A stretch of 50,501 bases of DNA, from NCBI GenBank assembly GCA_032123675.1, contig JAQBEX010000186.1, positions 1 to 50,501 of the forward strand. Direction: 5' to 3'. Source of the DNA: Prado023 sp032123675 (GTDB lineage Bacteria; Actinomycetota; Actinomycetes; S36-B12; CAIYMF01). The translations under genes were made by a program, and so were the position numbers. Shown one piece after another: positions 32,293 through 40,475 of this stretch. The first letter of the stretch is position 1, and each line of letters begins with the position of its first letter. The notes under the pieces are model-generated. The model searched no databases. It worked only from the letters and a program-made list of their open reading frames with translations, and had not been told where the DNA came from.

Positions 32293-32364
32293 TCAGCTCC
32301 GGGCCGGCACGTGGACAGCACGGCGGGAGCCGACGGTGCTCAGGTTGCCCATGCGCTGCACCAT
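32293..32364 (-). CDS. Possible 23-residue micro-ORF leading the hyp operon
   Basis: ATG 32364 follows a strong ribosome binding site (AGGAGGTGG) and opens a frame MVQRMGNLSTVGSRRAVHVP then ARS and a stop, 2 nt before the hypF start. The spacing suggests coupled translation of hypF. The peptide is basic, with no membrane segment or Cys. It may be a leader peptide or a small accessory protein. No family is recognised. An accidental frame is possible because it is so short. Confidence 0.4.
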   Translation of the reverse strand: MVQRMGNLSTVGSRRAVHVPARS

Positions 32365-32376
32365 GCCACCTCCTGC

Positions 32377-32396
32377 GCCCGGGCCATCGCCCGGGC
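32377..32396 (-). terminator. Hairpin between the phosphatase gene and the hyp operon
   Basis: Two copies of GCCCGGGC pair around CATC. A third GCCCGGG follows at 32398-32404. It lies directly after the phosphatase stop (32405) and just before the ribosome binding site of the micro-ORF. It lacks a T-tract and could end the phosphatase transcript or hide the ribosome binding site. Confidence 0.4.
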
Positions 32397-32404
32397 CGCC
32401 CGGG

Positions 32405-33253
32405 TCAGTCGGGGAACTCGGTCAATGCCGTGCGCAGTACGTCCAGGGTCTGGTCGTCGAGGCCGAGGCCGTCGTTGAAGTACCCCTCGATCGACCCGTA
32501 CTGACCGCTCATCGTCTCGAGGGCGACATTGAGGTACTCCGGCTCGACACCGAACACGGGCACGAGGACCTCGGGGTCACCACCGCCGGCCCTGAACTGG
32601 TCGAACATCGGCGCCAGCGCGGGCAGGAGCAGGTCGTTGGTGAGCAGGTACTCGGCCATGACGTCCTCGTCGGAGACCCCGAGCAGCATCAGCAGCGCAG
32701 CAGCTGCCCAACCGGTTCGGTCCTTGCCAGTCGTGCAGTGCAGCAGAGCCGGCCGATCGGCACCCGGACCCAGGTCGTAGAACAGCTCCCGGTACCCGGA
32801 TCGGGCGCTGGGCAGGCCGATGATCTCGCGATACGCCGAGCCGAACAGGTCGAGGACCCGGGCGGGGGTCAGGGCCGCGGTGGCCGCCGGTGGATCGGTG
32901 AGCAGCTTCATCAGGTTCGCAGGCACTGCCAGCGTCGAGTCGGCAAGGATGTCCAGGGAGCGGTAGCCCGCACCTTCGGGCAGCACGTCAGGTGCGGTGG
33001 CCCGCTCCCCGACTGTGCGCAGGTCGAAGACCGCGCGGATCCCGAGCGCCCCCACGGTTCGGCGGTCCTCCTTGGTGAGCCGGCTCAGATCCGTCGAGCG
33101 GTAGACCATCCCCCGGACGACCCGGCCCCCGTCGCGTGTCGACCACCCACCGAGGTCGCGCATGTTGGGCACGCTGGCCACTGCCAGCCCTGCACCCGGC
33201 GGCACCGGCGACGCTCCTGGGTGCGGGCCGGGTCGGTTGCTGTCGTGGCTCAT
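32405..33253 (-). CDS. Tyrosine phosphatase family protein
   Basis: 282 residues of the bacterial dual-specificity/PtpB-like phosphatase family. Seen: NMRDLGGWSTRDGGRVVRGM and RSTDLSRLTKEDRR near the N-terminus, VFDLRTVGER, and the catalytic P-loop HCTTGKDRTGW (Cys about 173, Arg about 179). This is the HCxxGKDRTG form found in phosphatases of tyrosine residues and phosphoinositides. ATG 33253 is 7 nt after GAGGGG; ATG 33259 is 1 nt after it, too close. It follows lpdA in the same direction by 11 bases. The substrate is unknown, and it shows no signal peptide. Confidence 0.88.
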   Translation of the reverse strand: MSHDSNRPGPHPGASPVPPGAGLAVASVPNMRDLGGWSTRDGGRVVRGMVYRSTDLSRLTKEDRRTVGALGIRAVFDLRTVGERATAPDVLPEGAGYRSLDILADSTLAVPANLMKLLTDPPAATAALTPARVLDLFGSAYREIIGLPSARSGYRELFYDLGPGADRPALLHCTTGKDRTGWAAAALLMLLGVSDEDVMAEYLLTNDLLLPALAPMFDQFRAGGGDPEVLVPVFGVEPEYLNVALETMSGQYGSIEGYFNDGLGLDDQTLDVLRTALTEFPD

Positions 33254-33264
33254 GGCCATGCCCC

Positions 33265-34641
33265 TCAGTCGAACGCGCGCAGCCGTCGAGCGGCCTCAGC
33301 GATGGATCCCGTCAGGGACGGGTACACGGTGAAGGTGGCGGCCACCTCGTCGACGGTCATCCTCTGCTCGACGGCCAGCGAGAGGCCGAACACGAGCTCC
33401 GAGGCCTTCGGGGCAACGACCACGCCGCCGATCACGATCCGCGTGCCCCGCCGGCACAGGACCTTGACGAAACCATCGGTCATGCCCTGCATCTTCGCCC
33501 GGGCGTTGGTGGCCAGGGGCAGGGTGACCACCTCGGCGTTCACCCGACCGGAATCGACGTCGGCCTGGGTGTACCCGACCGTGGCGATCTCGGGATCTGT
33601 GAACACCGTGGAGCTCACCGTGCGCAGGTCCAGGGGCGCCACCGCCCCGCCGAGGGCATGCCACATGGCAATCCGGCCCTGCATGGCGGCCACGGAGGCC
33701 AGCAGGAGGACCCCGGTGCAATCCCCGGCGGCGTAGACCCCGCGCGCCGAGGTGCGCGAGACCCGATCGACCTCGATGAACCCCGCGTCGTTCGTCCGCA
33801 CCCCCGCATCAGCCAGTGCGAGGTCCTCGGTGTTGGGCACCGAACCGACCGCCATCAGGCAGTGCGACCCCTCGACGGTGCGCCCATCAGCAAGGGTGAC
33901 CAGCACGCCGTCCGCGGTTTGCGTTGCCGAGACGGCCCGCGACCGACGCAGCACCGTCATCCCACGCCGCTCGAACACGTCCTCGAGGACCTGGGCGGCG
34001 TCGGGGTCCTCGCCCGGGAGAACGTGCTCACGGCTGGACACCAGGACCACCTCGGAGCCCAGGGCCTGATAGGCACAGGCGAACTCCGCGCCGGTCACGC
34101 CCGAACCCACGACCACGAGTCGCTCCGGCGCCCGCGCCAGTGCGTAGACCTGTTCCCACGTCAGGATCCGGTCCCCATCGGGCACGGCGGCGTCCAGCAG
34201 CCGCGGACGCGCCCCGGTGGCCAGCAGGATGGCGTCGGCCTCGATCCGCTGCGTGCCCCCAGCGGCCAGATCGACCACCACGACTCCCGGGCCATCGAGC
34301 CGGCCCCGGCCGGCCAGCAGCCGGACGCCCTCGCGCGCACACCTCGTGGCGGTGTCCTGGCTCTGCGCGATGGCCAGGTCGAGGATGCGGGCGTTGACCG
34401 CGGCCAGGTCGGCCCCGACCGTGCTCGCCGTTCCGGTGATGCCCAGAGCCGGGCTCTCGCGGACCTGGGTGGCGGACTCCGCGACAGCCAGCAGTGCCTT
34501 GCTGGGCACGCAGTCGGTGAGGACCGCCGAGCCGCCGATCCCGTCCGAGTCCACGAGGGTCACCTCGGCGCCCATCTGGGCGGCCACCAGGGCGGCCTCG
34601 TAGCCGCCCGGGCCACCTCCGACGATCACCACCGCAGTCAT
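33265..34641 (-). CDS. lpdA: NAD(P)H quinone reductase, LpdA-type flavoprotein
   Basis: 458 residues of the pyridine nucleotide-disulfide reductase family. The FAD motif is VVIVGGGPGGYEAALVAAQM. In place of the active-site CxxxxC it has GGSAVLTDCVPSK, so the first Cys is Ala (A39) and only C44 is left. This agrees with mycobacterial Rv3303c (LpdA), a quinone reductase without lipoamide dehydrogenase activity. The NAD motif GSGVTGAEFACAY, GVYAAGDCTG and a C-terminal dimer domain are present, but the usual HxxxxE catalytic pair is not seen. ATG 34641 is taken over 34653, since GATGAT lies 7 nt before it and the first residues then match the family. Confidence 0.87.
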   Translation of the reverse strand: MTAVVIVGGGPGGYEAALVAAQMGAEVTLVDSDGIGGSAVLTDCVPSKALLAVAESATQVRESPALGITGTASTVGADLAAVNARILDLAIAQSQDTATRCAREGVRLLAGRGRLDGPGVVVVDLAAGGTQRIEADAILLATGARPRLLDAAVPDGDRILTWEQVYALARAPERLVVVGSGVTGAEFACAYQALGSEVVLVSSREHVLPGEDPDAAQVLEDVFERRGMTVLRRSRAVSATQTADGVLVTLADGRTVEGSHCLMAVGSVPNTEDLALADAGVRTNDAGFIEVDRVSRTSARGVYAAGDCTGVLLLASVAAMQGRIAMWHALGGAVAPLDLRTVSSTVFTDPEIATVGYTQADVDSGRVNAEVVTLPLATNARAKMQGMTDGFVKVLCRRGTRIVIGGVVVAPKASELVFGLSLAVEQRMTVDEVAATFTVYPSLTGSIAEAARRLRAFD

Positions 34642-34648
34642 GGCGTCG

Positions 34649-34654
34649 ATCATC
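34649..34654 (-). promoter_or_regulatory. Possible -10 element (GATGAT) for leaderless start of lpdA
   Basis: GATGAT is 7 nt before ATG 34641 and matches A2 and T6 of TANNNT. An identical hexamer precedes the GH5 gene. Confidence 0.25.
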
Positions 34655-34690
34655 GCGCATCAACCACCCAGCGCGCGCCCGGGCAGCCGA

Positions 34691-37597
34691 TCAGGACAGG
34701 GTCACGCGGTAGTCACCGGTCGCGCAGCCGATGACCCGCCACCCGCCGGAGGGGTCCTGCCACGCGCTGCCCTCGGGCACCTCGACCGAGCGCAGGTCTG
34801 TGACCCCGTACGAGTCGACGACTGTCGGCTGGGTGGTGCCCGGCACCCAGATGTCCAGGGCGCACTCGTCGGGCAAGCCATCGACGGGGCCGACGCCGGA
34901 CGTCGTGCCGTCGACCTGCACCCGCCGACCATCGGCCTCGATGGCCAGCAGCCGCCCGGGCGCGGTCCGCGGGTAGGCGCGGCTCAGCGGCGCGTACCGC
35001 ACGCTCTGCGTCTTCAGCGGGGTGCCCTGCGGGCAGGCCACGCGACGGATCCCGCCAGCCTCCGTCGAGGGGTAGTGGTGCGGATCGCCGCAGCCCTGCT
35101 TCCACACCCACGCCGCGGATCCGATGCGCAGCTGGTCCTCAGCCGCGGCGGACCGGGCAGTGCGCTGGCCGGTCTGGCCGCTCGGGAGGCTCGCATCGCC
35201 ATCGAAGAACCCCCACTCCCCGACCCAGAGCGGCGTGCCCCAGCCGGCGGCGGCGCGGGCCGCCAGGGCGTACCCCCGCTCGATGCTGACGGTGGTCATG
35301 CCCACGGATTGGTCCATCGTGATCGACTCGTTGTACAGGTGCGGTGAGAACACGACCTGCGAGTCGGTGGTGAAGCCGCGCGGGGGCAGCGGATCCACCC
35401 CGAAGCCGGACCACCAGATGCTCGGCTCCAGGAAGATCGGGTGCGGATATCCCCCGGGCACGGTCTGCTCAGCGGCGCGGATCGCCTGGATCGCCCGAGC
35501 GTGATAGCTGCCCAGGAGCATCCCGCTGGTCAGCGGCGCCTGCTCCGCGAAGGAGGGCTCGTTGAGCAGGTCGTAGCCCACCACAGTCGGGTCACCCGCG
35601 AACTCGCGGGCCAGCCGCCCCCATACCGCGATGAGGTGGTCCCGGGCCTCGTCCCGGTCGTAGTAGAACGAGGTGAAGCCGCGCAGGACGTTGGGGGCCA
35701 GGTCGCGACCCGTGAACTGGCACGCGGGGGCGTCGTCGTAGTGCGAGGCCCACTCAGGCGCACCGTCCCACCCGGTCATCGGCGTGGTCCAGCCCCGGCA
35801 CTGGGCGTCCGGGGGCGCTACGACGCCCTTGGCCCAGGCGTCCTGATGCATGTCCAGAACGATGTGGATCCCGTGCTCCCGGGCCCACGCCACTGCCTGC
35901 TTTGCCCGGTCGATCTCGCGGACGTCGATCTGGCCCGGTTCGGGTTCGAGGGCCGACCAGCTCAGCACGAGCCGGACCGCGTTGAAGCCCATGGCGGCGA
36001 TGTCAGCGAAGTCCTGCTCGGTCAGCGGCTCGACGGTGGGGACCTCGGGATCGGCCGCGTAGTAGTCGCCGAGCTGGTTGACGTTGATGCCGCGCAGGAT
36101 CACCTGGGCGCCGCGCTGGTCGGCCAGGACCGCGGAGCCATCGTCGTCCCGGCGCACGGTGATGGGCCCCGGTGGCGCCGGCTCGTCGGGCACTGCCACC
36201 AGCTGTGGGGGCAGCTCCACGGGCGCCGGGTCCGACCCAGCCAGGGGCGGGACACCCGAGTAGGCCTCGGTCTGGCGCACCACGATGAACACGGCACCCA
36301 CACCGACCGCGGCGGCGGCCAGGCCGAACGCCCACGACCACTGCGGCCGGGGCGCCCGGGCCACCAGCCAGAACCCGAGTGCTGCCACCGGGGCCAGGAG
36401 CAGCCCGAAGGACATCCCCTCGGCCAGGCGCAGGTAGGTCGAGGGCAGGATCCAGAGGTCGTCCGAGCCGGCGACGTCGGTGCCGAAGAGCAGCTGGACG
36501 AGGGACTCCACCAGCGCCAGCCCGACACCGGCAGCCAGTGCCCCCAGCGCGCCGGCCAGCAACCGGGGAGCCGAGCCGCGGGGCACCTGCACGCGACGCA
36601 GGGTGTGCCGGGCGCTGCGGGCGAGCAGCCCAGCGACGATGAGGATCGCCGCGACCTCACCAGCGCGACCCGCGGCTGAGGTGGGCGCCAACAGCTTCCA
36701 CCCGCTGGAATGGGCGTAGCCGACCGGAGATCCGGTCCACCAGTACCCCGCCAGCCACCCACCGACGACTGCCAGCACGAGCGCGACCCCAGCAGCGGGC
36801 AGCAGTGCGCGGGTCGGCTCGGGCGCCAGCGCCGAGACCCCGGCGCGGCGCGCCGCCGTCGGGTGCCAGAGGAGCGCCGCGACGATCGCCGGGATCCAGC
36901 CGAGCATGCTCGCCTTGATACCGGTGAAGCCGGTGGCCCAGACGAGGTAGGCCGCGGATGGGCCAGGAGGCAAGCCCGCCCCGGACCCGCCGGCCAGCGC
37001 CGGGGCCATCAGGAGCACCGAGTAGACCAGCTTGGCCACCATCATGGCCAGGATCACCACGAGCCAGACCCGGCTCACGACCCAGCCGCGCGGGGCAGCC
37101 GGGGTGGCCCCCGCGAGCAGCCGTCGGGTCCACCACCACGCCAGGGCAACGATCAGCGGCGCCAGCACGGCGTACTGCAACCAGGTCCACGGCTGCCAGG
37201 CCGGCCGAGCCCCAGTCCAGGCGACCGGGGCAGCGAGGCCCGACGGGTCCAGCAGGGCCGCCGCAACGATCACGACCGTCATCGTCACCGCCACGCCCCA
37301 GGAGGCCCGGGCATGGTGTCGGCCAGCACCTGCGCCGTCAGCCTCCCCGTCGTCAGCCTCCCCGTCGTCGGCGCCGAGGGCCGCGGGCCCATCGAGGGCC
37401 GCCCCGGAGCTGGGGCTGGCGGGTGCCCCCGGGCCGGTGGGCGCCCCGGACATGCCCGGGATCGGCGCCCCGTCCAGGAAGGCGATGACGTCCGGATCCA
37501 GCCCTGCATCGGCCGCGGGACGCACGGCACTCTCAGATCCGCTGTCCTTCGCGCGCTCGTCGTCGGGGTCCACCGGCCCGGCCGTGGAATCGTTCAT
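34691..37597 (-). CDS. Polytopic membrane protein fused to a GH5 glycoside hydrolase (endoglycoceramidase-like)
   Basis: 968 residues. An acidic, Gly/Pro-rich N-terminus (1-98, with GADDGEADDGEADG) precedes about nine hydrophobic segments (roughly 100-460) of no known family. After VGVGAVFIVVRQTEAYSG comes a GH5-type catalytic domain (about 500-830): ILRGINVNQLGDYY, LDMHQDAWAKG, YDLLNEPSF with the acid/base Glu (E680), SPHLYN and VGEWGFFDG with the nucleophile Glu (E794). LDMHQD and the Glu contexts recall endoglycoceramidases. A beta-rich C-terminal domain follows. The catalytic domain should lie outside the membrane. Start ATG 37597 is supported by GATGAT 6 nt upstream; the frame up to 37762 adds no sensible protein. 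The substrate may be a glycolipid, which is inference. Confidence 0.8.
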   Translation of the reverse strand: MNDSTAGPVDPDDERAKDSGSESAVRPAADAGLDPDVIAFLDGAPIPGMSGAPTGPGAPASPSSGAALDGPAALGADDGEADDGEADGAGAGRHHARASWGVAVTMTVVIVAAALLDPSGLAAPVAWTGARPAWQPWTWLQYAVLAPLIVALAWWWTRRLLAGATPAAPRGWVVSRVWLVVILAMMVAKLVYSVLLMAPALAGGSGAGLPPGPSAAYLVWATGFTGIKASMLGWIPAIVAALLWHPTAARRAGVSALAPEPTRALLPAAGVALVLAVVGGWLAGYWWTGSPVGYAHSSGWKLLAPTSAAGRAGEVAAILIVAGLLARSARHTLRRVQVPRGSAPRLLAGALGALAAGVGLALVESLVQLLFGTDVAGSDDLWILPSTYLRLAEGMSFGLLLAPVAALGFWLVARAPRPQWSWAFGLAAAAVGVGAVFIVVRQTEAYSGVPPLAGSDPAPVELPPQLVAVPDEPAPPGPITVRRDDDGSAVLADQRGAQVILRGINVNQLGDYYAADPEVPTVEPLTEQDFADIAAMGFNAVRLVLSWSALEPEPGQIDVREIDRAKQAVAWAREHGIHIVLDMHQDAWAKGVVAPPDAQCRGWTTPMTGWDGAPEWASHYDDAPACQFTGRDLAPNVLRGFTSFYYDRDEARDHLIAVWGRLAREFAGDPTVVGYDLLNEPSFAEQAPLTSGMLLGSYHARAIQAIRAAEQTVPGGYPHPIFLEPSIWWSGFGVDPLPPRGFTTDSQVVFSPHLYNESITMDQSVGMTTVSIERGYALAARAAAGWGTPLWVGEWGFFDGDASLPSGQTGQRTARSAAAEDQLRIGSAAWVWKQGCGDPHHYPSTEAGGIRRVACPQGTPLKTQSVRYAPLSRAYPRTAPGRLLAIEADGRRVQVDGTTSGVGPVDGLPDECALDIWVPGTTQPTVVDSYGVTDLRSVEVPEGSAWQDPSGGWRVIGCATGDYRVTLS

Positions 37598-37603
37598 GAC
37601 AGG

Positions 37604-37609
37604 ATCATC
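37604..37609 (-). promoter_or_regulatory. Possible -10 element (GATGAT) for leaderless start of the GH5 gene
   Basis: GATGAT is 6 nt before ATG 37597, and no Shine-Dalgarno is visible. The spacer 37598-37722 also serves the divergent GNAT gene. Confidence 0.25.
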
Positions 37610-37722
37610 GCGCACGGTGCACGGCTCGGGGCCCAGCCACCCCACGCGTCGTGCGCAACGTCGTCTGCACGGTCGATGCGGTCCTGGCCGTGCGTCGAGA
37701 CCCACATCACTGGAGGGAACCG

Positions 37723-38280
37723 ATGGCCGTCGAACCGCCCCTTCCCGAGGTCGTCCTGCCACTGCACGGGCCGACCGCTGCCGGCCAACAGGTCCGGATC
37801 AGGCTGCTCGTCGGCGATGAGGATCGGCCCGAGACCTCGAGTGTGTACGACGACTGGGGTGTGTTCGACATCCGGTTCGATGAGGGTGCGCATGGCCGGG
37901 CCATGGTGGAGGTGCCCGCTGCCGACGCGCCGGATGGGGGCTGGGTCCCCGTGGGTGACATGAGTTGGCACAGCGAGCTGCACGGACCGAACCTGGGATC
38001 ACGCGCGATCAGCATCGGGGTGTCGCTGACCCCGGCTGCACGCGGCCGCGGGATCGGGACCGTCGCCCAGTCGTTGCTGGCCACGGCACTGCACCGCGCG
38101 GGGGTGCACCGGGTGCAGGCATCGACGGACGTGCAGAACATCGCCGAGCGGCGGTCACTGGCGCGCGCCGGATTTGTTGCCGAGGGGGTGGCCCGTGCAG
38201 CCCAGGTGCGCGCCGACGGCCGTCACGATCTTGTGCTGTTCTCCTGCCTCCCGGGCGAGCCGACCGGCACCGTGCGGTGA
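37723..38280 (+). CDS. GNAT family N-acetyltransferase
   Basis: 185 residues of the RimJ/RimL-like GNAT group, which acetylates an amine with acetyl-CoA. Seen: an RLLVGDEDRPETSS N-terminal strand-helix, ISIGVSLTPAARGRGIGTVA with the acetyl-CoA loop RGRGIG, VHRVQASTDVQNIAERRSLARA with the conserved Asn and GFVAEGVARAAQV. ATG 37723 follows GGAGGG at 5 nt; the longer frame from 37651 has no such site. The acceptor is not known. Confidence 0.85.
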   Translation: MAVEPPLPEVVLPLHGPTAAGQQVRIRLLVGDEDRPETSSVYDDWGVFDIRFDEGAHGRAMVEVPAADAPDGGWVPVGDMSWHSELHGPNLGSRAISIGVSLTPAARGRGIGTVAQSLLATALHRAGVHRVQASTDVQNIAERRSLARAGFVAEGVARAAQVRADGRHDLVLFSCLPGEPTGTVR

Positions 38281-38321
38281 CGCCGTCGGCGCCAACCTTC
38301 CGCGGGAGCTGATCACAGCAC

Positions 38322-38327
38322 TACGCT
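38322..38327 (+). promoter_or_regulatory. -10 element (TACGCT) for leaderless transcription of the cyclotransferase-like gene
   Basis: TACGCT is 7 nt before GTG 38335. Confidence 0.45.
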
Positions 38328-38334
38328 GTGCGCC

Positions 38335-38775
38335 GTGGTCCTCTACGCGGCGTATGGGTCGAACCTCGATCCCCGGCAGATGCTCGAACGGGCCCCACAC
38401 TCCCCGGTGCGCGGTCCCGGGTGGCTCGTCGGTTGGCGGCTCTCGTTCGCCGGTGCGGACCTGGGCTGGGAGGGTGCCCTGGCGACGGTCGTCGAGGACC
38501 CCACTCACAGCGTGTTCGTGATGCTCTACGAGATCGCCAGTGAGGATGAGCCGCTGCTCGATCGCTGGGAGGGATCCGACCTCGACATCCATCGCAAGAT
38601 CCACGTCCGGATCCAGACCCTGGAGGGCGAGGAGTCGGCCTGGCTCTACGTGGTGGATGCCTACGAGGGCGGGTTGCCCTCAGCGCGCTACCTGGGCATC
38701 CTCGCCGAGGCAGCCCGGGCCGCTGGGGCGCCGGACGACTACGTCAGGGCGCTGATGGAGCGACCCTGCCAGTAG
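38335..38775 (+). CDS. Gamma-glutamylcyclotransferase-like protein
   Basis: 146 residues with the GGCT fold. The family signature YAAYGSNLDPRQML opens the protein (substrate-binding YGSN loop), ATVVEDPTHSVFVMLYEI is the central strand pair, and LLDRWEGSDLDIHRKIHVRI places the conserved catalytic Glu after LDRWEG as in family members (D/E-x-x-E). The C-terminus PSARYLGILAEAARAAGAPDDYV is common in actinobacterial relatives. The enzyme type releases 5-oxoproline from gamma-glutamyl compounds, but the real substrate is unknown. GTG 38335 follows a leaderless -10. It converges with the phosphohexomutase gene, 5 bases apart. Confidence 0.82.
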   Translation: MVLYAAYGSNLDPRQMLERAPHSPVRGPGWLVGWRLSFAGADLGWEGALATVVEDPTHSVFVMLYEIASEDEPLLDRWEGSDLDIHRKIHVRIQTLEGEESAWLYVVDAYEGGLPSARYLGILAEAARAAGAPDDYVRALMERPCQ

Positions 38776-38780
38776 GCGAT

Positions 38781-40475
38781 TCAGCCGCCCAGGCGCTCGC
38801 GGACGCTGTCGGCCACGGCCGTGAGGCGCGCCTGGGCGTGCGCGCGGGCCACGCGTACCCCGTCGGCCCCGACCGCAGCCCGGACCTCGAGGTAGGCCTT
38901 GATCTTCGGCTCGGTCCCGCTCGGGCGGATGATGACCCGGGCCCCATCGATGCCCTCGGCACCGCTGAGCAGGTAGGTCAGCCCGTCCGTGGGCGGCAGC
39001 TGCGCCGAGCCGGCCTCGAGATCGATCGCCGCCACGACGTCAAGCCCCCCGAAACCGGTGGGCGGAGCGAGTCGCAGCGCGGCCATCAGGGCGGGGATCG
39101 CCGAGAGGTCGGTGAACCGCAACGACACCTGGGCCGTGGCGTGCACGCCGTGCGCGATCGCGAGCTCATCGAGGACGTCCTGGACGCCGCGGCCCTCGGC
39201 CTTGAGCGTCGCGACCATCTCCGTGATCAGCAGCCCAGCCGAGATCCCGTCCTTGTCACGGACCGCGGTCGGGTCCACGCAGTAGCCCAGTGCCTCCTCG
39301 TACCCGAAGGCCAGGTCGTCGGCTGCCCGGGAGATCCACTTGAAGCCGGTCAACGTCTCACGGAAGTCCAGCCCAGCAGCGCGTGCGATCGCACCCAGCA
39401 GCTGGGAGCTGACGATCGAGTTGGCGTAGGTGCCCGTCACCGGGGTGCCGGCCCGCTCCCCGCGCACCAGGATCCACCACCCGAGCAGTGCACCCACCTC
39501 ATCACCGGTGAGCATCCGGAAGCCGCCGTCGGCCAGCGGTACCCCGACCGCGCACCGATCCGCGTCGGGGTCGTTCGCGAGCACGAGATCGACGCTGGCT
39601 TCGCCGGCCAGGTCCATCGCCAGGTCCATCGCCCCGGGCTCCTCGGGATTCGGGAACGACACGGTCGGGAAGTCCGGGTCCGGCTCATCCTGGGCCACGA
39701 CGGCCAGTGGAGCCGGGAACCCGGCACCTGTCAGCGCTGCCTTCATCAGCGGGCTGCCCACGCCGTGCATCGCGGTGTAGGCCACTGAGACGTCCCTGGG
39801 CCCGCCAGGCAGTGCCAGGCCGCTCACCCGGGCCAAGTAGCTGTCGACCACACCCTCATCGAGAGTGACGTACTCGTCGCTGCGCGGGATGTCCGCCACC
39901 GGTCCCACGGCCGCGATGCAGGCCGCGATCTGGGCATCGGCCGGGGGGACGATCTGCGCCCCGTCACCCAGGTAGACCTTGTAGCCGTTGTCCTGCGGTG
40001 GGTTGTGCGAGGCGGTGACCACCACGCCTGCGGCGGCCCCGTAGCTCAGGATCGCGCCGGCGAGGACCGGGGTGGGCAGCGGCCGCGGGCAGAGCATTGC
40101 CCGGAATCCGGCGGCCGCGAAGATCTCTGCGGTGTCCCTGGCGAAGATGTCGGAGTTGTACCGGGCGTCGAACCCAATGACCACCGGCGCGCCGTCCTCG
40201 CCCTCATCACGCAGGTACTGGGCCAGGCCTGCTGCGGCCCGCGAGACCACGACCCGGTTCATCCGATTTGGGCCGGGGCCCAACTTGCCGCGCAGGCCCG
40301 CGGTGCCGAACTGCAGGGTCCCGGAGAAGGCATCGGCGATCTCGGCCAGTGCACCGGCGTCCCCCGCCTGGGCCGCGGTGCGCGCGGCGGCGAGCTCGGC
40401 GGCCGTGGCGGGGTCCGGATCGCCGTCGATCCAGGCGCTCACCGCAGCGGTCAGCTCAGCGCCCAGCGCGCTCAC
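38781..40475 (-). CDS. Phospho-sugar mutase (phosphoglucomutase/phosphomannomutase family)
   Basis: 564 residues, the long form (PgcA/PmmB type) of the alpha-D-phosphohexomutase family. Seen: FGTAGLRGKLGPGPNRMN, the phosphoserine loop VVTASHNPPQDNGYKVY, the metal loop ANDPDADRCAVGVPL, the sugar loop GYEEALGYCVDP and the phosphate-binding IIRPSGTEPKIKAYLEV. It overlaps the purine nucleoside phosphorylase gene by 4 bases (GTGA). The pairing with PNP suggests that it converts ribose-1-phosphate (or deoxyribose-1-phosphate) to the 5-phosphate in nucleoside salvage, which mycobacterial pmmB, beside deoD, may also do. Hexose use is possible too. Confidence 0.88.
   Translation of the reverse strand: MSALGAELTAAVSAWIDGDPDPATAAELAAARTAAQAGDAGALAEIADAFSGTLQFGTAGLRGKLGPGPNRMNRVVVSRAAAGLAQYLRDEGEDGAPVVIGFDARYNSDIFARDTAEIFAAAGFRAMLCPRPLPTPVLAGAILSYGAAAGVVVTASHNPPQDNGYKVYLGDGAQIVPPADAQIAACIAAVGPVADIPRSDEYVTLDEGVVDSYLARVSGLALPGGPRDVSVAYTAMHGVGSPLMKAALTGAGFPAPLAVVAQDEPDPDFPTVSFPNPEEPGAMDLAMDLAGEASVDLVLANDPDADRCAVGVPLADGGFRMLTGDEVGALLGWWILVRGERAGTPVTGTYANSIVSSQLLGAIARAAGLDFRETLTGFKWISRAADDLAFGYEEALGYCVDPTAVRDKDGISAGLLITEMVATLKAEGRGVQDVLDELAIAHGVHATAQVSLRFTDLSAIPALMAALRLAPPTGFGGLDVVAAIDLEAGSAQLPPTDGLTYLLSGAEGIDGARVIIRPSGTEPKIKAYLEVRAAVGADGVRVARAHAQARLTAVADSVRERLGG

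Noticed and set aside
30047..33736. 1229-codon open frame on the plus strand opposite hypF, the phosphatase and lpdA
   Set aside because: It runs antisense to three genes with clear motifs, lacks any domain and is a composition artefact.
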